A stretch of 64,000 bases of DNA. Source: Lepisosteus oculatus. Its lineage: Eukaryota > Chordata > Actinopteri > Semionotiformes > Lepisosteidae. Below, piece by piece: positions 43,040 through 53,277 of the stretch. Each line of letters begins with the position of its first letter. Position 1 is the first letter of the stretch. Below the pieces are notes generated by a model that saw only the letters and a program-made list of their open reading frames with translations, was not told where the DNA came from and did no database searches. Where the stretch lies: positions 4,414,501 to 4,478,500 of the forward strand of contig NC_090697.1 in the NCBI RefSeq assembly GCF_040954835.1, read 5' to 3'. The position numbers and the translations under genes were made by a program.

Positions 43040-43755
43040 TGTTTCAATACAATCTCCTTGTTTTTGGGGTTCTGTTGGCCCCAGCTCTATGGCTGTGGGT
43101 GATTTATCAAGTCCTGCAAGGAATTCCAGGTACACAGTTTCTGGACTGACGGGGAAAATGATAGAGAACACTTGGGAAATTTAGAGACACTACTTACCAG
43201 ACTCAGAGAGTGTGGATTGAGAGCTAATAAGGCCAAGTGTGAATTTCTTAAAAGTGAAATCTCATATTGTGGTCATATGATTAACATACATAACCTTTGT
43301 ACAGTAGTCACAGGAAACAATGGCAGCAGTGTTTAGAGCACCCCAACCATGATCTTACCTGTGGTTGGTAAACTATTACCACACGTTTTAATCGAACCTG
43401 TCAACAGTTCTTCATCCCCTAAATGCTCTGCTTCAAATGGGAGTAACTTGGAACTGGTGTGAAAGCAGCAGTAGAGCTTTCCAAGAAATGAAAAGATTGA
43501 TCGCATCAGTGTTTGTGCACTTTGACCCATCTCTGCCCATCAGACAGGCATGTAATGCTTCACCTTTCAGTATTGGTGCAGTCAATCACAAGCTTACACA
43601 AGTATCACACAAGCTTACAGATGGCACTGAAAGACCAGAGCTGTTTGGTTCCAGATCTTTAACAAAAGCAGAACGTGGTTATGCCCAAATGGTCTGTGAA
43701 GGTTTGAGCTTTGTGTGGGGTGTAAAAAAATTCCACATTACCTCCCCTTAGTGAC
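43040..43755 (+). mobile_element. Ty3/Gypsy-like pol fossil, family 3
   Basis: Plus strand. Reverse-transcriptase text (LRANKAKCEFLKSEISYCGH near 43215-43275) and RNase H-type text (FGSRSLTKAERGYAQ near 43650-43690) identify a short pol fragment. No LTR or other gene found; broken with several breaks. Its opposite orientation and text separate it from the neighbouring fossil at 40600-42960. Confidence 0.75.
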
Positions 43756-43854
43756 TGAACACCATCCTTCGGTGTCCATTTTTCAGCCATAGAAAGATGT
43801 TCCAGTAATGGCTACAGCATGTCTTCAGAGGTGGGTGCTTTTTTGAGGGGCTCA

Positions 43855-44230
43855 TGTTTAAAAGATCAGATCACTTTATTGGACATATGCAATTTCTTGC
43901 ACTAGGAATTTGTCTTTTCGCATACCCCAGCTTGCTCTTCATGAGACACACAGATAGGGAGAGAAGCTTGGGTCAGAGCGCAGGGTCAGCCATTTATATG
44001 GCATCCCTGGAGCAGCTGGGGTCCAACGGAGTAGGATTCATCTGCTGGCCGTGGGAATCAAACCAGCAACCTTCCATCATTCATGTCAATTTAATAAATA
44101 ATAAAGAATCCTTACACTTATCTTACGCTTATACAGATCTGTGCTGGACACTCCACTCAAAGCACTTTTCAGGTAATGGGAACTACCCTCCATCATCACC
44201 AATTTCTAGCCCCACCTGTTTAACGTGACA
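43855..44230. repeat. composite fish repeats
   Basis: ACTAGGAATTTGTCTTTTCG and GACACACAGATAGGGAGAGA followed by GTGGGAATCAAACCAGCAAC, a known style of fish repeat ending in a tRNA-like B-box word, then (44105-44200) a reversed piece of the repeat at 29075-29325. Confidence 0.5.
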
Positions 44231-44309
44231 GCAGACAAAGTTTGCCAGTAAACGCATTATACAACAGCTATTAGCGGGGAGGAAAACAGAGTAATGAAGC
44301 CAATTCATA

Positions 44310-44520
44310 GACGGAGATTATTAAGAAGTCATGACTGGTAAAGGCCAGGAGAAAATTTGGGCAAGACTGTTGGGAAACACCCCTACATTTTTCAAGAAAA
44401 GCTCTGTGATTTTTAATGACCTCAGAAAGTCAAAAACTCAGTTTCACAGCTCATTTGCAGAACAATTCGTTTTTACAGTATAGCATCCCCATCACTACAC
44501 TGGGGCATTGTGACCCACAC
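44310..44520 (-). mobile_element. 5S-derived SINE body without head, copy 3
   Basis: GACTGGTAAAGGCCAGGAG and GTGATTTTTAATGACCTCAG align with 48095-48185. The 5S-like head is missing. Confidence 0.65.
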
Positions 44521-44524
44521 ATTA

Positions 44525-44880
44525 ATTTAGGAATATAAATATATTATAAAAACTATATATGGCTTGTGGTTGTAGTTTAAATAAAAAATACACAACAGTA
44601 TTCCTTTCTTCATAAACATTTTATGCATCAAAGTCTTTTACTCGGTCTCTAACTGTGGTTATTTTGATGTGCTCGTTCTGACTATTTTAAGTTTATATAA
44701 TTTATAAAAAAGCAATAATGTTTTAACCTTTTCTATGAATACTTGCCCTTGTTATTGCAGTAAAAAAACGCATACTTTTTAGAATCTGCTTAATAGGGAA
44801 TATACTACGGAATCACGTCTAAAGAAATTAATAACGATTTTAATTGAAGGATCTAAATATATTTATATAGTTCAAAGTAT
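44525..44880 (+). repeat. CAGATG-family interior fragment
   Basis: TTTAGGAATATAAATAT, ATATATGGCTTGTGG, ACATTTTATGCATCAAAGTC and AATCACGTCTAAAGAAATTA follow the family order (compare 14630-14830). No termini. Confidence 0.5.
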
Positions 44881-45289
44881 TACCATATTCCACTTTTTTT
44901 GTAAACATCTGCATCAATATGACCGGCCGAGTGGCCAGTAGGCACAATTGCTTCAGCGGCTGTTTATGTATTCCATTGCAGCTATGTTATGTAAAGCAGC
45001 TCCGTACCTCATTAAGAAATAGTTGTCACAAAGGCTAGGAGTGTTACACACTGCTGTGTTTGATATGTAGAATAGATAATTTTTGGGGGTGAGGATGCAC
45101 CTTCAGTAGCATGCCCTCTGTTGTGTTTGTCTCTCTTTAACATAAGACAATCAGCAATCAAAAGTCCTGTTGTTTCTAAACACTTGTTTTTCCATACTGT
45201 AGTTTTGAAACTTGAACAAAGACATACAGTGTGATGCTGTGTAGTTTTAAAGCCACTACAGTACTGAGGTCCTAACTCAGTACTTAAGA

Positions 45290-45400
45290 ACTTCAGAAAG
45301 AAAACACAACGTTTCGACCATGGAGCCTTCTTCAGGTGTGGAGCGGAAATGTTGTGTTTTCTTTCTTTTCTTTTCAGCATAGAATTAACCTATTACTTAT
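45290..45400. repeat. GAAGAAGGCTCCAC retroposon, rearranged copy
   Basis: A reversed piece (AGAAAACACAACGTTTCGAC ... CTTCTTCAGGTGTGG) abuts a forward piece (CGGAAATGTTGTGTTTTCTT ... ACCTATTACTTATT). This head-to-head join is typical of twin-primed retroposition. Confidence 0.6.
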
Positions 45401-45404
45401 TCTT

Positions 45405-45487
45405 TTACATTTCATTATGTTGGGAGTCTATCCAGTTAAGTCCCTCGTATAACCCCAAGAAAATACAGATTATTTAAACAAACTGTT
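45405..45487 (+). promoter_or_regulatory. orphan TAAR upstream block, left half
   Basis: GTTGGGAGTCTATCCAGTTA, AGTCCCTCGTATAACCCCAA and ATACAGATTATTTAAACAAA align with 54600-54670 before the last TAAR. A LINE is inserted directly after it; the right half continues at 47386. No TAAR follows, so it marks a deleted gene. Confidence 0.6.
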
Positions 45488-47385
45488 GAACTTGAACTTG
45501 AACTTTATTGCCATATGTAACCGGTACATGTACTGGTACAATGGAATTCTTACTTACAGAAAGTCTCTCGATTGTAAAACAAGCGTAAAAACACAAAGTG
45601 CAAACAGTGCATCAAGACAATATACAAACAAACAGTAGACAATGTACAAGTAAACATGTAGACAGTTTGAATGTAAACAATACAGACGTGTAAACAATGA
45701 CTGGAGATGTGCAATAGATAAGAAATCATAAAGAGGTAGATGGTGATGGTGTAGGTGTGGTCTGAGGGGGATGGCTAAATGTGTTCGCCAGTCTCACTGC
45801 TTGTGGATAGAAGCTATTGAAGAATCTAGTGGTAAGTGTCCATATGCTCTTGTATCTCTTGCCTGAGTACAGTGGGGTGAAGAACTCATGCCCGGGGTGG
45901 TGACTGTCCTCTGTGATGGCCTTTCTTTCTCGAGAAGAGGTGTTGCCGTACCATATGGTGATCCTGTTGGTGAGGATGCAGCGATAGAAGTTCACCAACA
46001 CAGGTACTGACATCCCCCATCACTTGAGGCACCTCAGGAAATAAAGGCGCTGCTGAGCCTTCTTCATGATAGAGTCAGTGTTCACTGTCCAGGTTAGATC
46101 TTTAGAGATGTGAATTCCCAAAAACCTAAAGCTGGTGACTATTTCCACTTCCGTTCCATCAATACTGAGTGGGCTGTGAGTGTGGCCTGTGTCTCCGAAA
46201 GTCCACTATTAGCTCCTTTGTTTTATTTACGTTCAAGTCCAGGTTATTGTTATGACACCACCTAAGCAGCTGTACGACTTCATCCCTGTAAGTGGACTCA
46301 TCATCATCGCTGATCAGACCTATTATAGTGGTGTCATCCGCAAACTTAATTGCTGTATCTTGCTGTGCAGTCGTGAGTGAACAGGGAGTACAACCTTGGA
46401 CTCAGACAGCAACCTTGTGGGGTTCCAGTGCTCAGGGTGAGTGGTGTTGATGTTTCATTGCTTATCTGCACCACCTATGATCTCTTGATAAGAAAGTCCA
46501 TCAGCCAGTTGCAGACAGAGTTGCACAGACCTAATCCTCTGAGCTTTGTCACCAGTTGACTGGGTATGATGGAATTGAGTGCTGAACTGTAGTCCACAAA
46601 CAGCATTTTCACATACGAGTTCTTAGTGTCCAGGTGTTCCAAGGCTGTATGTAGAGCCAGGGAGACAGCATCATCAACTGATCTGTTGCTCTGGTAGGTG
46701 AACTGCAGGGGGTCCAGGGACTCTGTGATGGAGGAGTTGATGTGTGACAACACCAGCTTCCCCAGGCATTTCATCACGTCAGATGTTAATGCTACTGGGT
46801 GGTAATCGTTCAGGCACATCACTTTTGCCTTTTTGGGGAGTGGAACAATAGTGTTTTTTTAAAGCAGGTGGGGACCATGGACCGTGACAGGGAGGAGTTA
46901 AAGATGCCTGTAAACACTGTGGTGAGCTGGGCTGCACATGTCCTCAGGAAGCGAGGTGGTATTCCATCAGGCCCTGCAGCCTTACAAATTTTCACCCTGC
47001 TCAGAGTCTTCTGTACATCCTGCTCTGAGAGTTTCAGAACAAACTCACCCTGCACGCTTGGGGTCTTCTCAGCAGTGCCCGTGTTCAGAGCATCAAAGCG
47101 GGCATAGAAATGGTTCAGCTCGTCAGGCAGGGATGCGTTGTTCGTGTCAATCTCCTGGCTGCAGCCCTTGTAGCCTGTGATTGACTGTAATCCCTGCCAC
47201 AGCCTCCGGGTGTCAGCGCACTGCGTTTCAAGCCGCACTCTGTAGCTTCGTTTGGCGCATTTTATGGCTTCCTCTAATGCATACCGTGATTTCCTGTACA
47301 GTTCATTGTCCCCTGATTTGAATGCGGTGGGTCTATCTTTTATTTTATTGCGAATGTCATTGTTGAACCACAGTTTCTGATTGGA
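45485..47385 (-). mobile_element. 5'-truncated LINE, L2/Rex1-like
   Basis: Minus-strand LINE. Reverse transcriptase pieces: SRVKICKAAGPDGIPPRFLR (about 47000-46930), YQSNRSVDDAVSLALH (about 46690), MLFVDYSSALNSIIP (about 46600), LISDDDES near 46310 in place of the FADD box, and LDLNVNKTKELIVDF near 46230. The reading frame is interrupted at least twice. The 3' end lies at about 45485-45550 with an AATAAAGTTCAAG-type tail. The endonuclease domain is missing. It sits inside a TAAR upstream module, interrupting it after TTTAAACAAACTGTT. Confidence 0.88.
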
Positions 47386-47430
47386 GTTAACACTCCTCTT
47401 GTGTTATAAATGTCACACCACCCCCATGTA
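47386..47430 (+). promoter_or_regulatory. orphan TAAR promoter core, right half
   Basis: GGAGTTAACACTCCTCTTGT then GTTATAAATGTCACACCACC, identical over about 40 bp to 54703-54740. The TATA-like core is intact, but no TAAR start follows within 1 kb. Confidence 0.65.
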
Positions 47431-47690
47431 CTTTTCATGTAATTTTACTTTGTTCAAGTAAAGAAAACTGGGAAAATATATAAATTACACATTTAAACTT
47501 TTCATTCTTGAAATTCTGTGATGTAATAAAATACAACAAAATTGTTTTTTTGTAAAATTGTAAATGATTCAAACAAAACCTATTAACTTATTAATACTTA
47601 TTAACTGTTATGCATATTAAAATGATAAATTCATGCCCTTTATAATTATACATTTCAAATTTTCACAGTAACAGTATATTTTACACTTCC
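47431..47690. other. AT-rich spacer
   Basis: No supported feature. Confidence 0.3.
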
Positions 47691-47918
47691 AAATGTTCAG
47701 GAAATAAGTTGATTAGAGATTATGCTGTTTTAAAAATTCAAAGTGTTAAAATAAGGTTTTCATACGTTTGAAATCAGGGTTGAAGAAAGCAGAAATAATA
47801 GGATTAAGAGAAGAATTCAAATATATTCACCAATCAAGAAAGGTTTTTGACATATTTTAGGTAACAATCTATACATTTGTTCAGTACTGAAGAAGGTGAA
47901 GAAGATAAAATTTCACCC
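47691..47918 (-). pseudogene. taar: TAAR pseudogene fragment, last 70 codons
   Basis: On the minus strand it aligns with the 3' end of the TAAR at 26910-27935 (about 26915-27095): shared words AACATTTGGAA-like tail, CTTCTCTTAATCCTATTATT and TTTTAAAACAGCATAATCTC. Compared with the intact gene it has base losses, an altered TM7 signature (the NPIIYALLYPWF region is disrupted) and no upstream part. A truncated, dead copy of that subtype, here among genes of the other subtype. Confidence 0.75.
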
Positions 47919-48074
47919 AACCAACCCCCTGTGCTTTCCGTTGATTTACAAAGTACTGAATCAGCTTGTTCATTCAGTCCTTACCGGTTTATTTTGTCTC
48001 GTTTTTTAGCCATTTTTTTCACTGTCTCCTACAAAATTCTACCATTCCCAAGGAGAGCAGAGTGATGAAGTCAG

Positions 48075-48475
48075 TTCATAGATGGGGATTATTAGGAGAC
48101 CATGAATGGTAAAGGCCGGGGGGAAATTTGGCCAGGAGGCTGGATTTACACCCCTACTGTTTTTGAGAATCACCCTGGGATTTTTAATGACCACAGAACA
48201 TCGGGACATTGGTTTAACATCTCATCCGGAATAGGGCGCCTTTTTACAGTATAGTGTCCCCGTCACTATAGTGGATCATTAGGAGCCACACAGACTACAA
48301 GGTGAGCACCCCTTAATGGCCCCACTAACAACTTTACAGCTATAACCTTAATTTTTCTCAGGAGGTCTCCCATTCAGGTACTGACCAGGCTCATACCTGC
48401 TTAGCCTCCCACTTGCTTAGCATAGTGGGTTGCCAATCGTAAGTTGCATGGTGATATGGCTGCTAATGTACACAT
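48075..48475 (-). mobile_element. 5S rRNA-derived SINE (SINE3-like), copy 2
   Basis: Reversed 5S head at about 48360-48475 (GGAGGTCTCCCATTCAGGTA, CTGACCAGGCTCATACCTGC, GCATGGTGATATGGCTGC) and full body toward 48075. Same orientation and place relative to the TAAR as copy 1, with matching flank (GCT-CTAATGTACACATTTAAG), so it was copied with the gene. Confidence 0.82.
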
Positions 48476-48659
48476 TTAAGACAAATATGTGGCTAGGGTC
48501 TCTAAAAGTGATTTTTTAAGTTTATTTGTGGTCAGTTCCTTTCACGATGTTATTTTTCCACACACAGAACATAAATCGTTTTTCTACCAGAATGTTTCTG
48601 TCTTTTAGTTATTAAGTTTACTTCAAAATTCAGATTTTTCTCTAATTTTCTTGTACAAT

Positions 48660-48800
48660 TCATTCTGTGGATGGGTGCTGTTCAGTAAGCATCCACACAT
48701 AAGCTCAGGAGAATTGAGAATAATAAGACAAATAAACTATAATCGAACAGCAGGAGGAGCCATCAATGCCTCTTAAGTTATAAATATCACACCACCATCA
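48660..48800 (+). promoter_or_regulatory. conserved promoter module of TAAR 48936-49952
   Basis: GGGTGCTGTTCAGTAAGCAT, AAGCTCAGGAGAATTGAG, GAACAGCAGGAGGAGCCATC, then AAGTTATAAATATCACACCA, TATA-like box about 155 bp before the ATG. Shared with 35890-36035. Confidence 0.6.
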
Positions 48801-48935
48801 TAGAATTTCCAGACACTTCAAAACAGTGGAATCTGTTTTTTATTACAAGCTTATGATCATATCTTTATTACACAGGCTAGAATTTTGAATTGTACAGAAC
48901 TCAGAACAGTCTGAATTTTAAGCTATCTTTATACA

Positions 48936-49952
48936 ATGGAACAGTCAGAATTACAAGCTGTTGAAAACTGTTTTGAATCTAATTCTTCCTGCCAGAAGCA
49001 AGTCCGATCTCCAGCTGTGTATGTGGTGATGTATATTTCTGCAGTGGCAGTGGTGATGCTGACAGTGTGTGGAAACCTGGTGGTGATCATCTCTATCTCT
49101 CACTTCAAGCAGCTCCACACACCAACTAACTTCCTAATGCTCTCCCTGGCTGTGGCAGATTTTCTAATAGGAGTAGCTGTGATGCCTTTCAGCTTAATTT
49201 TATTAATAGAGACCTGTTGGTATTTTGGAGAAACATTTTGTATGCTTTATAAAATCTTGTTTTTCATCTTCACCTCTGTTTCAATTGGTAATGTGGCATA
49301 CATAGCTATTGACCGCTATTTTGTTGTTTGTTACCCATTACTTTATTCTACTAAAATCACAGTTAATGTTACAGCTTCTGTCATATTGCTTATTTGGCTG
49401 ATATCAATACTATATAATTTTGTATTCATGTATTTTAATGGAAATATGGGTGGTGTTGAAAAGCTAAATATTTGTCTTGGAGACTGTGTGCTTTTTATAT
49501 CTAAAAGCTGGGTAATAATTGATTTATTATTTACATTGATTTTGCCTTCTTCTGTAATGATAACATTATATTTCAAGATTTTTGTAGTTGCTCGACAGCA
49601 TGCACGAGCAATCAGCACTGTTACAGAGCAGATGCGTTCAGCAGATGGAGACAATAATAAAATTTCCACAAAATCTGAATGGAAAGCTGCAAAAACATTA
49701 GGAATATTAGTGATTGTATTTCTTCTCTGTTTGGTGCCGTATTATATATGCAGTCTCGTTCTTAAAAATGTGGACCGGTCCTCTTTAGTACTTAGTGTTC
49801 TAGGTTGGTTTTTATATATTAATTCTGCCATCAATCCTATTATTTATGCTTTGTTTTATCCCTGGTTCCAGAGGTCGGTTAAACTGATTGTTACACTTAA
49901 GATATTTAAAATAGAATCCTCCCTGATAAATGTGTTTTCTAAACATATTTAA
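48936..49952 (+). CDS. taar: TAAR olfactory receptor, complete single exon
   Basis: 338-residue TAAR, nearest sister 36169-37185; the genes plus flanks lie 12,767 bp apart in the same orientation. N-terminus CFESNSSC (12-19) with NSS site, Asp75 in TM2, Cys102, DRY 126-128 in the normal DRYFVVCYP form, ECL2 CLGDC, Asp196 (5.42), TM5 LPSSVM (a Ser where most sisters have Cys), TM6 LVPYY, TM7 NSAINPIIYALFYPWF, C-terminus VFSKHI. Position 3.32 is Phe109. In TM5 it shares SSVM with 54885, while elsewhere it follows 36169, so part of the gene may have been exchanged between copies. Role as an olfactory amine receptor is inferred from the family. Confidence 0.98.
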   Translation: MEQSELQAVENCFESNSSCQKQVRSPAVYVVMYISAVAVVMLTVCGNLVVIISISHFKQLHTPTNFLMLSLAVADFLIGVAVMPFSLILLIETCWYFGETFCMLYKILFFIFTSVSIGNVAYIAIDRYFVVCYPLLYSTKITVNVTASVILLIWLISILYNFVFMYFNGNMGGVEKLNICLGDCVLFISKSWVIIDLLFTLILPSSVMITLYFKIFVVARQHARAISTVTEQMRSADGDNNKISTKSEWKAAKTLGILVIVFLLCLVPYYICSLVLKNVDRSSLVLSVLGWFLYINSAINPIIYALFYPWFQRSVKLIVTLKIFKIESSLINVFSKHI

Positions 49953-50024
49953 ATTTGCAGTCTTATCTTTCCACAGGTAACCTAAATAATTAGTTTAATT
50001 CTGCAACTGGAGCTAACCTTTTCA

Positions 50025-50090
50025 GCATGGAATAAACCTTTACTTGTCTCTTTGCAGCCTACACATGCAGACACAGCTACCTACTTGAAC
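50025..50090 (+). repeat. retroposon 3' end piece, paralogue of 37245-37312
   Basis: TTTTCAGCATGGAATAAACC and TGCAGCCTACACATGCAGAC then ACAGCTACC; longer at its end than the 37245 copy. Confidence 0.6.
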
Positions 50091-50117
50091 TAATTCTGTT
50101 TATTGTAATTTTATTTT

Positions 50118-50145
50118 GAAGCTGATTTTTATCCTTAAGATATTT
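50118..50145 (+). pseudogene. taar: stub of the same lost TAAR tail
   Basis: AAGCTGATTTTTATCCTTAA then GATATTT matches 37345-37371. After GATATTT the text jumps to CGTATAATTGAACTGG, which in the other block lies about 290 bp further on (37655). A deletion has removed the rest of the relic here. Confidence 0.65.
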
Positions 50146-50984
50146 CGTATAATTGAACTGGAGTGTTTCTCTTGGAGTTTTACATGATAACTTTGTAGTT
50201 TAAATGTCTTTAAAGAAGTGTTTATGAACAGTTGAGCTGCTGGGGATGCTACAGATAAACTTTGATTTCAATTTTACATCCCCACCTTAAAATGTAAACT
50301 AGTACTTTATATATATATAAGGATTTATATATTCAATTTCTTTATTTAATTTTAGGTAATACTTTAACATGGGTTTTATGCAACAGCATACATGCAACCT
50401 AAAACCAAACTACAATTAATTTTATGTTAAAAATATTTTTAAAATATTTCTTAGCTTTTTGTGTTCTGTTTCATTGTACACATACAGTATGTGATACTTG
50501 TGTGTTTTTTAATTGTTTATGAAGTAAAAACCAAAGGTCTGAAAATAAAGAAAAGAAAAATAGCAGTATTTGAATACCCCGGTCCTACAGTGATTTTCTT
50601 CCTTTGCTGTCTTTATCTCATTTCATACTGTATATTATATGAAGCCATCTTAAACACTACAATCTCAAGAAACTAACTGTTCTCAATATGAAAAACCCAT
50701 TAAAATGTATTTGGTTTTGAAGGTTAATTTATGTACTTCTAAATATGTATTTTTTCACCGTGTTTGTGGTTTTCTGTTTAAAGTCAAGGTATCTCTTTTG
50801 GCACACAGAAAGGTGCATGACAAAAAGCATACTTCTGTACGGATTCATTTCTATCAGTATTTTAGTTCTCCTTTGCCAAACAATCCTTGCACTAAGAAGC
50901 AACTTAAATGATTAATATTGATAAAATGTATCAATTAGAAATTTAAAAGTTAATCAATGCAGAAAGCTTGCTAGCTGGCTCACG
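50146..50984 (+). other. 3' flank paralogous to 37655-38480
   Basis: Non-coding and colinear with the flank behind 36169-37185, e.g. CTCTTGGAGTTTTACATGAT and CTTTATATATATATAAGG. Confidence 0.7.
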
Positions 50985-51180
50985 CTTATGTATTTGTTTT
51001 ATCTCACACTGCTTGTCTTACTTTTTTTAAGCTGTAATTTAACTTGTTGTTGCTGCTGCTGTTCTGTGTTTATGTTTTCAGTGATTTCTTTCATGTCTTT
51101 GTATTGGAGCACACATACAAAGAAGCATTTCATTGCACTTTATATATGACAAATAAACTCAACTGAACTGAACCAAATTC
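50985..51180 (+). repeat. 3' end of a LINE (CATTTCATTGCAC type)
   Basis: GAAGCATTTCATTGCACTTT and ATATGACAAATAAACTCAAC followed by a short CTGAA microsatellite: a fish L2/Rex1-like 3' tail without coding part. Confidence 0.5.
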
Positions 51181-52280
51181 TTTAACTTGGTCATTTGCTG
51201 TCATTATTTTTTTAAAGTTTTGAGATGCTAATTTTAACTACATTTCCCATGAACACTTGCAAGGTTCAAATTAAAAACAATAAACATATGATTAAAATTA
51301 TAACTACTTATAAACCACCTAGGCTGGGTGGGACCTGTAGCTCCCAAGGGAGCAGAACCGTGGATTGCTGGGAGGTGTAGTTTATGTGGATAGTAGAACG
51401 ACTGGGCCATCTAGATTTGTGTTTTATGGTTTATTTTCATAAACTCAAGAAAGAGAAATACTGTGGCATAATTTCTTTGACAATCTGTTATAACTGTTAA
51501 CATTTCTAATTTATTTAAGTAATTTGATTCAGTATATATACTGAAATGAATAGAAATATTCAGCAATATATGTGAAAAAAACACTTCAGTGCTGTTTATT
51601 TGCCTGATGCCAAGTGCAATTAAATGCTTAGGTAGGATAAGTCAAATCCTACTTAAATGATATTGAATTTGAATTGAAAATTGAAAATGAATTTTAGTGT
51701 TATGTTTTGATTATGAAGTCTGCTGCTAATCAAAATATTTTTATTTAATATTTTATTTTGCAATCCCTAAACATAATTCAAAAGCAGAAGTTTCACTTTA
51801 TCATTTGAAATAAATGTATTTCTGGATGGAGTTGGGCGTGTTCTAAAGAGATTACAGATTGGTCAGCCATGAAATTAATATTTCAAACCCATTGTTACTT
51901 ACAGTACATATGATATCTGGTGAGTTTCAGCATTCACTTTTCTGTAATCTGTAATCTTTTCTGTTTCAGCTAAATGAGGCAAATATAAAGACAAATCAGT
52001 CAGGATCTCTGAGTTTAATAAGTGAGCTCTAGAGTCTAAAATATTTCACATATCAAGACTGTCAACATCTACACAGTGTACATTAATAAACAACATAATG
52101 AGTCACTGGTTCACTCAAAGGTGTAACACACCTGTCTTCACTGTTATGGTACAGTTTCAACATATTCATAAGGTTTCTTTAGTTACTGGCAGTTGTAAAA
52201 ATACCCCTTCTTTCCTCTTTTGTTTGAGTTAAAGAATTCTGTGAAGAAATCCTTAATAAAAAAAAAACATGTACTGTATG
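51181..52280. other. intergenic with small repeats
   Basis: 51310-51390 (GGGTGGGACCTGTAGCTCCC, TGCTGGGAGGTGTAGTTTAT) is a short GC-richer repeat of unknown family. 51180-51280 resembles TIR-family interior. No gene. Confidence 0.35.
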
Positions 52281-52284
52281 ATAA

Positions 52285-52525
52285 TTCAGATATACACACT
52301 CACACCAGAGCCAATTTTGCTGAAAACAACCTCCCAGTAAGTCTTTGGAAGGCACAGCACTGTACAGTACAATATAAGGTTTAAAGTCTTAAATTTAAAG
52401 TTGCATTGTTTGTTTATTGCTGGTTGCTGAAATTTGGCAAGACAAAGATTTTTCCAACGCATATGTAAACCTGAAAGGGGCACATTGCAATCCCAACAAG
52501 CTATAATTCTAAACTATATCCATAT
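52285..52525 (-). repeat. part of the medium repeat (compare 22500-22560)
   Basis: ACGCATATGTAAACCTGAAA and GCACATTGCA-CC-AACAAGCTA recur as at 22508-22555 and 31955-32000. Confidence 0.4.
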
Positions 52526-53099
52526 ATTCTGTTATTAAGATACTTAAAGCAAAACTCTGACCAGGCTTTGAACCGGCTACATTACAGTCCATGAGCATTT
52601 CATTGTCCATTACTACTATAAGGATAATATTTTTTTTTGTTAATGAATCCAGCAAGCCTACTACTGGGGACGCATGCGACACAATGTTGAGAAGTTATTT
52701 TTACTAGAATATGATAAGTGCATGAAACCAGAAACTCTAAGAGGTTTAAATATTTAATTTTGATTCACTATATTACTGTACTTCTTTTTCTGTCGACACA
52801 CAGGTGCATTGTGCTTTTGAGGCACAAATTCCAATCCTTCTCCAGCTGCAGCACACTTTCTAAAAATGATTAAATCTCACTTAACACCACGTTCACAAAA
52901 GCCCCCCAAAATGTTCATCATGTGGTCACTAAAGGCTGAATTTTAAAAACGCTTATGAGGTTTTATTTACGTGATCTGGATTTTAATGAATTTTTGAGTG
53001 GTATTTATTCGCTTTACATGTTTAAAATATTTTTATTTTTATAAAACTATGGTTTTATAAATATAGTATAGTTTATTAACTTTAATATGTTTTTTTCTT

Positions 53100-53275
53100 T
53101 ACATGCACCATTAACGCTTGACCTCCATTGACAGTACACCACTCTGCAGCACAATAGTGGAAGGGAAATTTAAGTCTTCACAGCGCCCCCTGACAGGGTT
53201 ACAGAGTAGTGCAGTCTCTGTATTCTGCTGTGCCTACCGCTGCATGCCTATGCACATTCTGCATGGCTGCATCTG
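53100..53275 (-). repeat. TIR-family right end GGCTGCATCTG/TA
   Basis: CACAGCGCCCCCTGACAGGG, GAGTAGTGCAGTC, then GCACATTCTGCATGGCTGCA and TCTG followed by TA (53276-53277). No matching left end found nearby. Confidence 0.5.
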
Positions 53276-53277
53276 TA

